From: Thalassospira sp. MCCC 1A01148
GTDB taxonomy: Bacteria > Pseudomonadota > Alphaproteobacteria > Rhodospirillales > Thalassospiraceae
Direction: 5' to 3'
NCBI RefSeq assembly: GCF_001613795.1
Contig: NZ_LPVZ01000020.1
Location: forward strand, 496,001 to 560,000
Length of the DNA: 64,000 nt
Shown here: positions 55,945 to 64,000 of the stretch, piece after piece
Layout: every line of letters starts with the position of its first letter
Numbering within the stretch: the stretch's first letter is position 1
Notes under the pieces: model-generated
What the model was told of the DNA's origin: nothing
Databases searched by the model: none
Seen by the model: the letters and a program-made list of their open reading frames with translations, nothing else
Made by a program: the position numbers and the translations under genes

Positions 55945-56413
55945 TTTGCCGCACAAGCCACTCAAATATCAGAATATGTCAGGATTCCAGTCCTGTTCTT
56001 GAGCGTAGCCAACGTGTAAAAGCAAACAGTGCAAACCTAGGAAAGACAACCTGTTATTCTTAGGGTGGGGTTGAGAACCATACGAAAGTCTGGCAACAAA
56101 CATTTAACCCTAAATGCATGGCAAAGGGGGAACCAACGCCATAATTTTGCAATTCGGGGCGCTGCGTGCGTGACACTTTTTATGTTTGCGCACAGGAAGT
56201 TGCCCCAAGCGTATGGAAAACCGGTAACGCAAACCCAATTTCAGGAGTGTAGTCCGCGTTTGATTTCCATCTGGTAGCATTCCATGCAGTCCGTTTTTTG
56301 TCCGCATGGCTGTCAGACAACCGATTAGTTATGACCCGCCACGTGTCGCCCGCCGTCATGCGTTAAGGACACGTTTGAGGAATTTGTTTTAAGGCCGGAT
56401 ACCAAAAACCGAT
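55945..56413. other. Intergenic region upstream of the stator genes
   Basis: This 469-base gap precedes the motility stator genes. Frames crossing it are short and uncharacteristic. It has several AT-rich blocks but no convincing sigma-28 or sigma-54 promoter match was found by eye. It probably holds the promoter of the stator operon and the trailer of the GNAT gene. Confidence 0.4.
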
Positions 56414-57184
56414 ATGGATATAGCGACACTTATTGGAATTATCGCCGGGATGGGCGTTATTTTTGGCGCCATCTTGATGGGCGGCAGCCTTGATTCGTTT
56501 GTCGATGCTCCATCAGTCATGGTGGTTTTTGGCGGAACAGCCGCGGCAACCCTGATCAAATTCCCGATGCGCGATGTCATCAAGTCGCTCAAGATCGGTG
56601 TTGGTATTGCATTCAAGAACCCCAAGGAAGATCCGCTTTCCATCTATGAGAAGGCGATTGAGCTTGCAGGACTGGTCCGTAAGAACGGCCTTCTTGGTCT
56701 TGAGAATGTCGAGATCGACAATGAAATCATGGCCCGTGGCATCCGCATGTGTGTGGACGGTCACAGTGGCGAAGTGATCCGAAGCTCTATTTCAAGCGAG
56801 GTGGAAAAATCCATCCAGAATGACGAGCTTGGCGAATTGATGTTTCGCGGCATTGGCGACACCGCGCCAGCCTTTGGCATGATCGGCACCCTGGTTGGCC
56901 TTGTACAGATGCTGGCCAACCTTTCAGACCCGGACGCCATTGGCCCGGCGATGGCGATCGCCATGCTGACAACGTTTTATGGTGCGGTTCTGGCAAACCT
57001 CATCGCACTGCCGATTGCCGACAAGCTTGCGCTTAAGGTTGACCGGCTCAAAAACACCAAACAGCTGATCATTGAATCGGTCGTGCAGATTCAAGCCAGC
57101 CAGAGCCCGATGGTCATGAAGGAAATCCTTGGCCCCTACCTTCCGGGCGGCGTTCCGGCCGACGAAGACGGCGGCGGAGAATGA
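56414..57184 (+). CDS. pomA: Flagellar stator protein PomA/MotA
   Basis: The 256-residue protein has four membrane segments of the MotA/TolQ/ExbB type. The N-terminus MDIATLIGIIAGMGVIFGAI and the GDTAPAFGMIGTLVGLVQML and AIGPAMAIAMLTTFYGAVLA segments are PomA-like. The charged cytoplasmic loop includes residues that contact FliG. PomA subtypes use Na+. It pairs with the MotB-type gene next, 44 bases downstream. Confidence 0.93.
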   Translation: MDIATLIGIIAGMGVIFGAILMGGSLDSFVDAPSVMVVFGGTAAATLIKFPMRDVIKSLKIGVGIAFKNPKEDPLSIYEKAIELAGLVRKNGLLGLENVEIDNEIMARGIRMCVDGHSGEVIRSSISSEVEKSIQNDELGELMFRGIGDTAPAFGMIGTLVGLVQMLANLSDPDAIGPAMAIAMLTTFYGAVLANLIALPIADKLALKVDRLKNTKQLIIESVVQIQASQSPMVMKEILGPYLPGGVPADEDGGGE

Positions 57185-57228
57185 TCTTGATGGTCGCGAG
57201 CAAACAGGCAACAGGCTGGGCATAAGCC

Positions 57229-58182
57229 ATGGCAAAGAAACCCGCAGCAGGCGCACCGGCTTGGATGGCGACATTCGCCGATCTGATGTCGTTGCTGCTT
57301 GTCCTGTTTGTGCTTTTGCTGACCTTCGCCGAGATGGATGTCATCCGCTATAAACAGATTGCCGGGTCGGTTAAAGCTGCGTTCGGGTTCTCGCAACAGG
57401 ACCAGCTGGCAGGCGTGATCGAACTTGATGGTTCGATTGTTGGCAAATCGCTTAAGGCACCGACGCCAGATACGCCGCGCGTGGTGTCGGAAATTCCCCC
57501 CGTCGATCCGCCAAAGGTTGAGAACCAGAACAAGGACAGCAAGGAAGAAAAGGCCGAGGCGCTTGAGGAAACCCTGAGCTCCGTTCTGGACAATATGGGC
57601 CTTCAGGATCAAGTCGGACTTGAACGCATTGATGGCGAAGTTGTAATGCGGTTCCCCAACGAACTGGCCTTTCCGTCCGGCTCTTCAGGCATGACGCAGG
57701 AATTCGCCGCCATTCTTAATCGCGTCGCCCCCGTGATCAACCAGACCGAGGGCGAAATTCAGGTCGCCGGGCATACCGACAATGTTCCGGTATCGGCTTC
57801 GTCACCCTATATATCAAACTGGGACTTGTCGGCAGCACGTGCGACGTCTGTTCTGCATTTCCTGATTGATCAGAACGGCACCGATCCGGGCCGCATGGTA
57901 ATCCAGGGATACGGCGACAGCCGCCCGCTTGATACCAACGACACCCCGGAAGGCCGCGCAACGAACCGTCGGGTCGAAATCACCATTGAAATGGTCGACA
58001 CCAACTACGAGGCGGGTGCGAACGGCGCGGCAAATGACGGACAAGGCCCGGCACCGACAGAAGGCGAAGTTGGCACAGGAAATGGTAATGGCAGCGGTGA
58101 TGGCGCAGTTAGTGGTGATAGTCAAAGCACCAATCCGGCACCGGAAAGACGCCGTACATTTAGCATTCCTGATGGTCTCTGA
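57229..58182 (+). CDS. pomB: Flagellar stator protein PomB/MotB, OmpA domain
   Basis: The 317-residue protein has a single membrane segment with the essential Asp in WMATFADLMSLLLVLFVLLL, followed by TFAEMDVIRYKQIAGSVKAA as in Vibrio PomB. The C-terminal OmpA-like peptidoglycan-binding domain has VAGHTDNVPVS, NWDLSAARATSVLHFLI and GYGDSRPLDTND. An Asn/Gly-rich low-complexity tail follows. With PomA it forms the ion-driven stator complex. PomB-like sequence suggests sodium coupling, which fits a marine organism. Confidence 0.93.
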   Translation: MAKKPAAGAPAWMATFADLMSLLLVLFVLLLTFAEMDVIRYKQIAGSVKAAFGFSQQDQLAGVIELDGSIVGKSLKAPTPDTPRVVSEIPPVDPPKVENQNKDSKEEKAEALEETLSSVLDNMGLQDQVGLERIDGEVVMRFPNELAFPSGSSGMTQEFAAILNRVAPVINQTEGEIQVAGHTDNVPVSASSPYISNWDLSAARATSVLHFLIDQNGTDPGRMVIQGYGDSRPLDTNDTPEGRATNRRVEITIEMVDTNYEAGANGAANDGQGPAPTEGEVGTGNGNGSGDGAVSGDSQSTNPAPERRRTFSIPDGL

Positions 58183-58244
58183 GGGCGATCCGTCCATAGA
58201 ACTGTTTGGCAAAAACCTGCCGCGAGAAGGGGGCATCGCGCATC

Positions 58245-59669
58245 ATGGTCAGCCATGACAACAAGAAAAAGACGATCCTGTATGCGGACTACAGCGAACG
58301 CAATATCAGTGCTGCGCGTGCTGCTGTGGAACCGCTTGGCTTTGGCAAGTTTGTTGATTGTGACGACCGTGAACGCACGGTCGAGCTGGTCCTGGAACTC
58401 AAACCTGACATCGTGTTGATCGGTCTTTATCTTGATGGCATTCGGGGTATCTCAACCATTCGTGCCATTCGCGATGCCGCAACCAGTGACAATCCATACG
58501 GACGCACTGTGCCGATTTTGTTGGGGGCACCGAAACTTGACCGGCGCGGCATGCGTGATGCCGTCGATGCCGGGATAGAAGGCGTTTTCCGCCAGCCTGT
58601 CGATCCCCAGCGTCTGACAAAGATCATTGAAGCCGTTCTGAAAAAGCCCAGACGCTTTGTGTTTGAAGAAAACTATTTCGGTCCGGCCCGCCCGCAGGAC
58701 ATTGCAAAAACCAACGAACCGGCGCCAACGGCAAAAGAACCCGATAAACCCGCTAAACCCGATACTACCAAAAAACCAGCAGCCCCCGCCGCCGAGCTAT
58801 CCAACAGCAAGGACGTACCGGAAAAGTCAGAAAAGGGCACTGCTGGCCCGGCAACACGCACAAGATTGCCAAAGTCATCTCCTTCATCCCCGTCATCCCC
58901 TGCGGTTGGAACGACGACAAACCTTGATATCGCCGCATCGCGGCCACGCCTAAATGGCGCGGGACAGACGTTTGATGACGGCGAGCTTGTCGGTGTGCCA
59001 ACGGCGCGCGACAAACGCACAGGCGCGCAGAATTTGGAAGCCCTGCAATCAGCGAAAGAGGCCCTGCCCACCGCGACCCCGCAGAGCGAAAACAAACCTT
59101 CAGAAGCGCCCACACAGGAAGTTGACGCCGAAGACACGATTGCCGAGCAAGATGAAGAGCTTGTCGAAATTGATCTGCATGCGGCCCTGATCAGTCACAA
59201 GCTGTGGGTCGATACCGGTGGGCGTGAAGGAACGGTCATGTCAATCGAACATGCCGATCTGCGCGAGGCGGAGCTTGAAGGCATTGATCTTAGTCGCTGT
59301 GGCTTGCCCTATGCCAGTTTTCAGCGCGCCAACTGCAAAGATGCAGTTCTGCGCCGTTGCAACCTGATTGCCGCCGACTTCGTTGAAAGCAATCTTGATA
59401 ACGCCAATCTGGCTGCAAGCCGCCTTTCCGGGGCACGCTTTAACAAGGCGATGATGCACAACACTGTGTTTCTGGGGTCTGATCTGTCAAACGCCAACTT
59501 TCGCGGGTTAAGACTGCCCAACTGCGATCTGAGCGGTACCAATCTTGCGGGCGCCGATTTCCGTGATGCGGACCTGAGCGGTACACGGGGCCTGTTTGCC
59601 GAACAGATCCAGCGCGCCCGTGTGAATGCCAATACCCGCCTGCCCCGTGGCCTTAAACTGCGTGATTAA
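58245..59669 (+). CDS. Receiver-like domain fused to pentapeptide repeats
   Basis: The 474-residue protein begins with a response-regulator receiver fold (KTILYADYSERNISAARAAV). The phospho-acceptor position is Gly60 in PDIVLIGLYLDG, and the conserved Lys is Gln117 in VFRQPVDP. The acidic pocket residue Asp15 survives. It is therefore probably a pseudo-receiver. A long Pro/Ala/Thr/Ser/Lys-rich linker (about 140-330) is followed by pentapeptide repeats (ADLREAELEGIDL, ANLAASRLSGARF, NLAGADFRDADLSG), which form a right-handed beta helix. It follows the stator genes on the same strand. Function unknown; a scaffold near the flagellar motor is one idea. Confidence 0.85.
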   Translation: MVSHDNKKKTILYADYSERNISAARAAVEPLGFGKFVDCDDRERTVELVLELKPDIVLIGLYLDGIRGISTIRAIRDAATSDNPYGRTVPILLGAPKLDRRGMRDAVDAGIEGVFRQPVDPQRLTKIIEAVLKKPRRFVFEENYFGPARPQDIAKTNEPAPTAKEPDKPAKPDTTKKPAAPAAELSNSKDVPEKSEKGTAGPATRTRLPKSSPSSPSSPAVGTTTNLDIAASRPRLNGAGQTFDDGELVGVPTARDKRTGAQNLEALQSAKEALPTATPQSENKPSEAPTQEVDAEDTIAEQDEELVEIDLHAALISHKLWVDTGGREGTVMSIEHADLREAELEGIDLSRCGLPYASFQRANCKDAVLRRCNLIAADFVESNLDNANLAASRLSGARFNKAMMHNTVFLGSDLSNANFRGLRLPNCDLSGTNLAGADFRDADLSGTRGLFAEQIQRARVNANTRLPRGLKLRD

Positions 59670-60181
59670 TCAAGGTCGCAAACCATATGCAGGCTCGGAA
59701 AGGTGAAATCCGGTGCAAAGGGTGCTGCGAAATCGCCAATGGCCCGAAAACCCCGCGATTCATAGAACCGTCTGGCCGAAAGTGTGGAATAGCATTCAAA
59801 CCGTGTGACATTCTCGGACGCCTTGGCATCGCGCACGCACCGATCAAACAGCATACTGGCGATACCCCCGCGGGCATATGCCGGATCGACCGCGAAATGC
59901 CGAACATGGGCCAGCCCCGATTGAACATCACCGTCCTTGCTGCCCGGTCGCACTGCCGTCCAGCCCCCGGCTCCAACGACGTAGCCGGTTTCGGCCCTCG
60001 CCAGATAATAGGTCCCTGACGCCAGAAGATCCGGGTTGGCCTTTGCCAGAAAGGTCATCCCGCGCTCAAGGATTTCGGGCGCATAGTCATCGACCAGAAG
60101 CACCGAATAGGAGCGCGCAAACAAGGCGCTTACTGCGGGTGCATCGTCGGGGGTGGCAATATGAAGCGTGATACCAGCCAT
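59666..60181 (-). CDS. GNAT N-acetyltransferase
   Basis: The 171-residue GNAT has LHIATPDDAPAVSALFARSY at the start, HVRHFAVDPAYARGGIASML as the acetyl-CoA-binding segment (R-x-x-G-I-A), and FECYSTLSARRFYESRGFRA at the end. Substrate unknown. It is convergent with the pentapeptide gene (4-base overlap) and 8 bases after mutL in the leftward direction. Confidence 0.9.
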   Translation of the reverse strand: MAGITLHIATPDDAPAVSALFARSYSVLLVDDYAPEILERGMTFLAKANPDLLASGTYYLARAETGYVVGAGGWTAVRPGSKDGDVQSGLAHVRHFAVDPAYARGGIASMLFDRCVRDAKASENVTRFECYSTLSARRFYESRGFRAIGDFAAPFAPDFTFPSLHMVCDLD

Positions 60182-60189
60182 CTGCTTTC

Positions 60190-62148
60190 CTACCTGCGCC
60201 CGAACATCTTTTCGATGTCATTTAGTTTCAGTTCGACATAGGTCGGCCGGCCATGGTTGCACTGCCCGGAATGCGGGGTGGCTTCCATCTGGCGCAACAG
60301 CGCATTCATTTCATCGGCATTAAGCTTGCGGCCAGATCGCACCGATCCATGGCATGCCATGGTGGCGCAGACATACATCAACCGATCTTTCAGTGCCATG
60401 CCCTGCCCCAGTTCGGCAATTTCATCGGCCATGTCACGCACAAGTGCGCTGACATCAACCTTGCCCAGCATGGCGGGCACTTCACGGACCACAATCGCGC
60501 CGGGGCCAAACGGCTCGATCACCAGACCAAGCTCGGAGAATTCCTCGGCCCGCTCCGCAATGCGATCTGCGGATGCCTCGTCAAGTTCGACGACTTCGGG
60601 CAGCAAGAGCCCTTGTCGCTTTACACCGCTTTCGGCCAGATCGGCCTTCATGCGCTCATAGACAATGCGTTCATGTGCGGCATGCTGATCAACAATCACC
60701 AGCCCGTCACGTGTCTGGGCGATGATGTAATTGGCATGCACCTGTCCGCGCGCCGCCCCCAGGGGATGATCCACAAACTTGCCTTCATCGGCGATGTTAT
60801 CAATGCGCGCCGACGGTGCGGCGGCGTCATATCCGCCAGACAGGGCTGCTGCCGCGGCCGCAGCAAAGCCGCCCTCGCCACCTGCGATGTTAGCGCTACC
60901 ATTCCCGCCGAACTCGCGCCCGCGATCAAACAGGCCGCCATAGTTTCCGGGGGTTTCCACCGGGGCCTGGGCGGCATAGTCACGTTCAATGGCTGCGTGG
61001 CCCGGCACGCTGGGCTGATACTGGCCGATGTTAAACCCGCCACCACTTCCGGTGCGCGCACCACCGCCATAAGGAAGTGAGGGTCCCTCACCTTCGCGGC
61101 GCACAGCGCCCAGGGCCATGTCGGCCACCGTGGTTGAGGCGCGATGCCCGGCCCCGGCCAGCGCATGTTTCAGCGCACCGACAATCAATCCGCGCACCAG
61201 TCCGGGATCGCGGAAGCGGACCTCGGTCTTGCCGGGATGGACGTTGACGTCGACATCGCGCGGGGTCAGTTCAAAGAACAGGGCCAGCAACGGATGACGA
61301 TCACGTGCCAGAAAATCCTGATAGGCCCCGCGCACCGCCCCTTGCAGCAGCCGGTCCTTGACCGGGCGGCCATTGACGAACATGAACTGCATCTGGGCAT
61401 TGCCACGGTTGAGTGTTGGCACCCCGGCATAGCCGGTCAAGCGGATGCCTTCACGCTCTGCCTCGATCTGAAGGGCATTGTCCTGAAACTCGCGCCCCAT
61501 GACAGCACCCAGCCGTTTAAGACGCGCATCAAACAAATCACCTTCGCAGGCCGGGTAATTCAGGATTGTCTTGTTGTTATCACCACTGAGCGTAAAGCCA
61601 ACATCCGGACGCGCCATGGCCAGGCGGTCCATGATCTCGCGCGCATACATCTGTTCGGTTCGCGCCGTTTTCAGGAACTTCAGACGTGCTGGCGTAGCAT
61701 AGAAAAGATCACGGACCTCGACCCGCGTGCCATAGGGATGGGCGGCCGGTTCCGGTTCGCCCTTGGCCCCGCCTTCAACCACCAGCGTCCATGCATTTTC
61801 AGAGCCGCGCACACGGCTGGTCAAACGCATCCGTGACACTGACCCGATGGATGGCAAGGCTTCCCCGCGAAAGCCCATGAAGCCGATATTGAACAGGTCA
61901 TCATCGGGCAGCTTGGATGTGGCGTGGCGTTCGACGGCCAGTCCAAGTTCCTCGGGCGTCATGCCCTTGCCGTCATCGGTAACGGACAGCAACGTGCGCC
62001 CGCCATCGCGCAGATTGACATCCACCTTGGTCGCCCCGGCATCCAGCGCGTTTTCCACCAGTTCCTTAAGCGCAGCCGCAGGACGTTCGACCACCTCACC
62101 GGCGGCAATCTGGTTGATCAGGTTCTGTGGCAGGACGCGCAGGGTCAT
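60190..62148 (-). CDS. mutL: DNA mismatch repair protein MutL
   Basis: The 652-residue protein has a GHKL ATPase N-domain: [61 protein letters not shown]. After a variable Gly/Ala-rich linker the C-domain has the endonuclease signature [21 protein letters not shown] and [11 protein letters not shown]. MutL couples mismatch recognition by MutS to strand incision; the endonuclease motif is present here. ATG 62148 matches the family start [20 protein letters not shown], while the longer frame to 62211 has no homologous sequence. Confidence 0.97.
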   Translation of the reverse strand: MTLRVLPQNLINQIAAGEVVERPAAALKELVENALDAGATKVDVNLRDGGRTLLSVTDDGKGMTPEELGLAVERHATSKLPDDDLFNIGFMGFRGEALPSIGSVSRMRLTSRVRGSENAWTLVVEGGAKGEPEPAAHPYGTRVEVRDLFYATPARLKFLKTARTEQMYAREIMDRLAMARPDVGFTLSGDNNKTILNYPACEGDLFDARLKRLGAVMGREFQDNALQIEAEREGIRLTGYAGVPTLNRGNAQMQFMFVNGRPVKDRLLQGAVRGAYQDFLARDRHPLLALFFELTPRDVDVNVHPGKTEVRFRDPGLVRGLIVGALKHALAGAGHRASTTVADMALGAVRREGEGPSLPYGGGARTGSGGGFNIGQYQPSVPGHAAIERDYAAQAPVETPGNYGGLFDRGREFGGNGSANIAGGEGGFAAAAAAALSGGYDAAAPSARIDNIADEGKFVDHPLGAARGQVHANYIIAQTRDGLVIVDQHAAHERIVYERMKADLAESGVKRQGLLLPEVVELDEASADRIAERAEEFSELGLVIEPFGPGAIVVREVPAMLGKVDVSALVRDMADEIAELGQGMALKDRLMYVCATMACHGSVRSGRKLNADEMNALLRQMEATPHSGQCNHGRPTYVELKLNDIEKMFGRR

Positions 62149-62208
62149 AAAGGCGGTGCTCGTGATGTTCGGATGGATATTGTTGTTTGAAATGAACCTA
62201 CCAAAGCA

Positions 62209-62242
62209 CAAAGCGCGGCGAAATCCCTTTCACCGCGCTTTG
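62209..62242 (-). terminator. Hairpin between the M16 gene and mutL
   Basis: Perfect 10-bp arms CAAAGCGCGG (62209-62218) and CCGCGCTTTG (62233-62242) enclose a 14-nt loop, following the leftward M16 gene and just upstream of mutL. The leftward trailing T-tract is short. It could terminate the peptidase transcript or act as an mRNA stem-loop. Confidence 0.6.
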
Positions 62243-62267
62243 CAACTTTTCCGATGTGGTTCTGCGA

Positions 62268-63599
62268 TCAGAAGACCAGATCACCTTCCGGCTTGCCAAC
62301 CACGGTGACCGTGACACTGGCCGGGTCCATCAGATCGGCGGCGACACGGTTGACGTCATCAAGGGTCACGGCATTGACCATGTCATTGCGACGATCAAGG
62401 AAGTCCATGCCAAGCTCTTCCTTTTGCATGCCGACCAGCATGCCCGACAGGTTGCCAAGGCTGGTGAAGCGCAGTGGGAAGGCCCCCGTCAGGTAGGCCT
62501 TGGCATTTTCAAGCTCTTCCGGGTCAATGCCATCCTGCTTCATCTTGGTCCATTCGGTGCTGATCAGCGACAGGCTTTGCCCGATCGCGTCATTGCGCGT
62601 CGCAACCCCGCCCATCATCAGGTCGGCATGGTCCAGATTGGCAAGGTAGCTATAAACGCCATAGGCCAGACCGCGCTTTTCACGAACTTCCTCTGTCAGG
62701 CGCGATGAGAAGCCGCCACCGCCAAGAATGTAATTCATCACATAGGCGGCATAAAAATCCGGGTGCTTGCGCGCAATACCTTTCTGGCCCCAGATCGCCT
62801 GACTTTGCGGGATGTCCTGTTCGACCACCTCGATGGTGCCAAAAGTCGGCTCCACATCGGCGACTTTTGGCAGATCGCTGTGATCGGGCAGCGCACCAAA
62901 GGCTTCATCAAGCAGGGGGCCGAGTTCTTCGGCCGTGATGTCGCCCGCAACCCCGACGATCAGGTTGTCCTTGGCAAAGGCCCGGCGCACAAAGCCACGG
63001 AAATCATTGGCATTGAGCCCCGCCACCGTTTCAAGCGTGCCTGACGGTGGGCGTCCATAAGGATGATCACCAAAGATAGAGGCGAAGAATGTCCGGCTTG
63101 CGATATCACGCGGATTGTTTTCCGCCTGTTTAAGGCCCGAGACAATCTGGGCACGGATACGTTCGACCGCCTCGTCATCAAAACGGGGTTCGGACAAAGC
63201 CAGCCGCAAAAGATCAATCGCGGTTTCGCGTTCACGCGTCAGCGTGGTGAGGGAACCTGAAAAGTCATCACGCCCGGCATCGAACGACAGGCTGATAGAC
63301 CGGTTTTCCATCTCGCTGCGGAAGGTCTGGCTATCCATTTCGCCGGCACCTTCGTCAATCAGGCCAGAAACCATGTTGGCCAGACCAAGCTTGCCTTCCG
63401 GATCGGTAGATGCCCCGGCACCGGTAAAGGCGATATCCATGGTCATTAGCGGGTTCATGTGATCTTCGATCAGCCAGGCGCGAATGCCGCCGTCCGAAAT
63501 CACTTCCTGTACCTCGACCGCCCTGGCCTGTTGCGCAAAGCCAACGCCCAGTATCGCGGCAAAGGCAACACCGGCAATCTGTTTAAACAGCTTGTTCAT
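62268..63599 (-). CDS. M16 family peptidase-like protein lacking the zinc motif
   Basis: The 443-residue M16 protein has a signal peptide (MNKLFKQIAGVAFAAILGVG then QQARA). The place of HxxEH reads GLANMVSGLIDEGAG, so catalytic zinc ligands are missing. The second half has GGGGFSSRLTEEVREKRGLA and YGVYSYLANLDHADLMMG, typical of M16. It is adjacent to another M16 gene upstream in transcription (at the window edge). Such inactive/active pairs form heterodimeric periplasmic or membrane-exposed peptidases. ATG 63599 begins the signal peptide. Confidence 0.92.
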   Translation of the reverse strand: MNKLFKQIAGVAFAAILGVGFAQQARAVEVQEVISDGGIRAWLIEDHMNPLMTMDIAFTGAGASTDPEGKLGLANMVSGLIDEGAGEMDSQTFRSEMENRSISLSFDAGRDDFSGSLTTLTRERETAIDLLRLALSEPRFDDEAVERIRAQIVSGLKQAENNPRDIASRTFFASIFGDHPYGRPPSGTLETVAGLNANDFRGFVRRAFAKDNLIVGVAGDITAEELGPLLDEAFGALPDHSDLPKVADVEPTFGTIEVVEQDIPQSQAIWGQKGIARKHPDFYAAYVMNYILGGGGFSSRLTEEVREKRGLAYGVYSYLANLDHADLMMGGVATRNDAIGQSLSLISTEWTKMKQDGIDPEELENAKAYLTGAFPLRFTSLGNLSGMLVGMQKEELGMDFLDRRNDMVNAVTLDDVNRVAADLMDPASVTVTVVGKPEGDLVF

Positions 63600-63600
63600 A

Positions 63601-64000
63601 TCAGTGCACTCCTTCGCCAGACGTGATTGGCAGCGCGGCACCGCCACGCGTGACCGGACCACCTTCGGGCGGCATCAGCCAGCCGGTGACAGATCTCTTG
63701 TCATCGAACACCCGTTTGGCAGCGTCATTGACCTGATCGACGGTCACGGCCGAAATCCGGTCCGGCCAGCTTTCGACCTGATCGACACTTAAACCAACCG
63801 CAAGCGACTGCCCCAGAACACGCGCACCAGCCGAAAGCGAATCACGGGCAAAGACCGCACTATCAAGAAGCTTTTGCTTGGCGCGGTCGAGTTCATCCTG
63901 CGTCACGCCATCGGCAACGACCTTGTCGATTTCGGCCTCGATCGCCTGTTCAAGGTCGGCAAGTTCAACATCGCCGCGCGGAACGCCATAAACCCCGAAT
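63601..64000 (-). CDS. M16 family peptidase, C-terminal fragment (window edge)
   Basis: The frame is open from 64000 to a stop at 63601-63603. About 132 C-terminal residues are seen, including VYGVPRGDVELADLEQAIEA and GVTQDELDRAKQKLLDSAVF, the helical M16 C-terminal domain. The end (PEGGPVTRGGAALPITSGEG) is one base from the next M16 gene start. The N-terminal half, where HxxEH would be, is outside the window. It is probably the catalytic partner of the zinc-motif-lacking M16 protein. Confidence 0.88.
   Translation of the reverse strand, partial: FGVYGVPRGDVELADLEQAIEAEIDKVVADGVTQDELDRAKQKLLDSAVFARDSLSAGARVLGQSLAVGLSVDQVESWPDRISAVTVDQVNDAAKRVFDDKRSVTGWLMPPEGGPVTRGGAALPITSGEGVH

Noticed and set aside
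60253-61836. Plus-strand frames of 230-275 residues opposite mutL
   Set aside because: mutL motifs are intact on the minus strand; the opposite frames lack any recognisable fold.

Overview
The window reads as chromosome of a marine, PHA-accumulating alphaproteobacterium, most likely Thalassospira or a close relative in the Rhodospirillales. This is inferred from gene content: phaR beside a PHA-synthase-like gene, rplU-rpmA-obgE-proB, MntR with a SitABCD-type importer, a PomA/PomB-type stator and mutL. No 16S rRNA is present to confirm it. Two base-composition regimes are obvious by eye: GC-rich core DNA (about 2.7-14.5 kb and 48.3-64 kb) and AT-richer glycan DNA (1-2.66 kb and about 14.6-48.3 kb).

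Layout. 1-2.66 kb: the tail of a surface-glycan locus (a truncated glycosyltransferase and two methyltransferases). 2.7-5.2 kb: a leftward copper/metal operon (small Met/Cys-rich secreted protein, Tat-exported multicopper oxidase, DUF411 protein). 5.3-7.0 kb: an Lrp/AsnC regulator divergent from a nucleoside-recognition (gate) membrane protein. 7.0-11.1 kb: PHA metabolism (PHA-synthase-like hydrolase, a phasin/PhaE-like partner, phaR), a small hypothetical and an XRE regulator. 11.2-14.1 kb: proB, obgE, rpmA and rplU, read leftward. 14.46 kb: tRNA-Ser(CGA).

14.7-48.2 kb is a block of about 30 genes, nearly all on the minus strand, immediately downstream of the tRNA. It makes, decorates, moves and assembles an unusual surface glycan. 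It holds a nonulosonic acid route (NeuC-, NeuB- and NeuA-like), a PseB-like 4,6-dehydratase, Gmd, a close SQD1-like UDP-sulfoquinovose synthase, a DegT aminotransferase, a GNAT, a Gfo/Idh oxidoreductase and a PglK-like ABC flippase. It also holds several glycosyltransferases, three methyltransferases, a deacetylase, a formyltransferase and a PhyH dioxygenase. Three N-acetyl-sugar amidotransferase paralogues are present with only one HisH/HisF ammonia-supply pair. The third paralogue is fused to a complete amidase-signature domain; this 870-residue protein is the best candidate for an undescribed system, a self-contained sugar amidotransferase that makes its own ammonia.

48.3-64 kb returns to core DNA: mntR, a Mn/Fe ABC operon with a candidate operator, a secreted HEXXH protein, a siderophore-interacting protein and a GNAT separated by palindromes, and Na+-type stator genes. 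A protein with a degenerate receiver domain and pentapeptide repeats follows the stator genes. The window closes with a second GNAT, mutL and two M16 peptidases, the last cut by the window edge.
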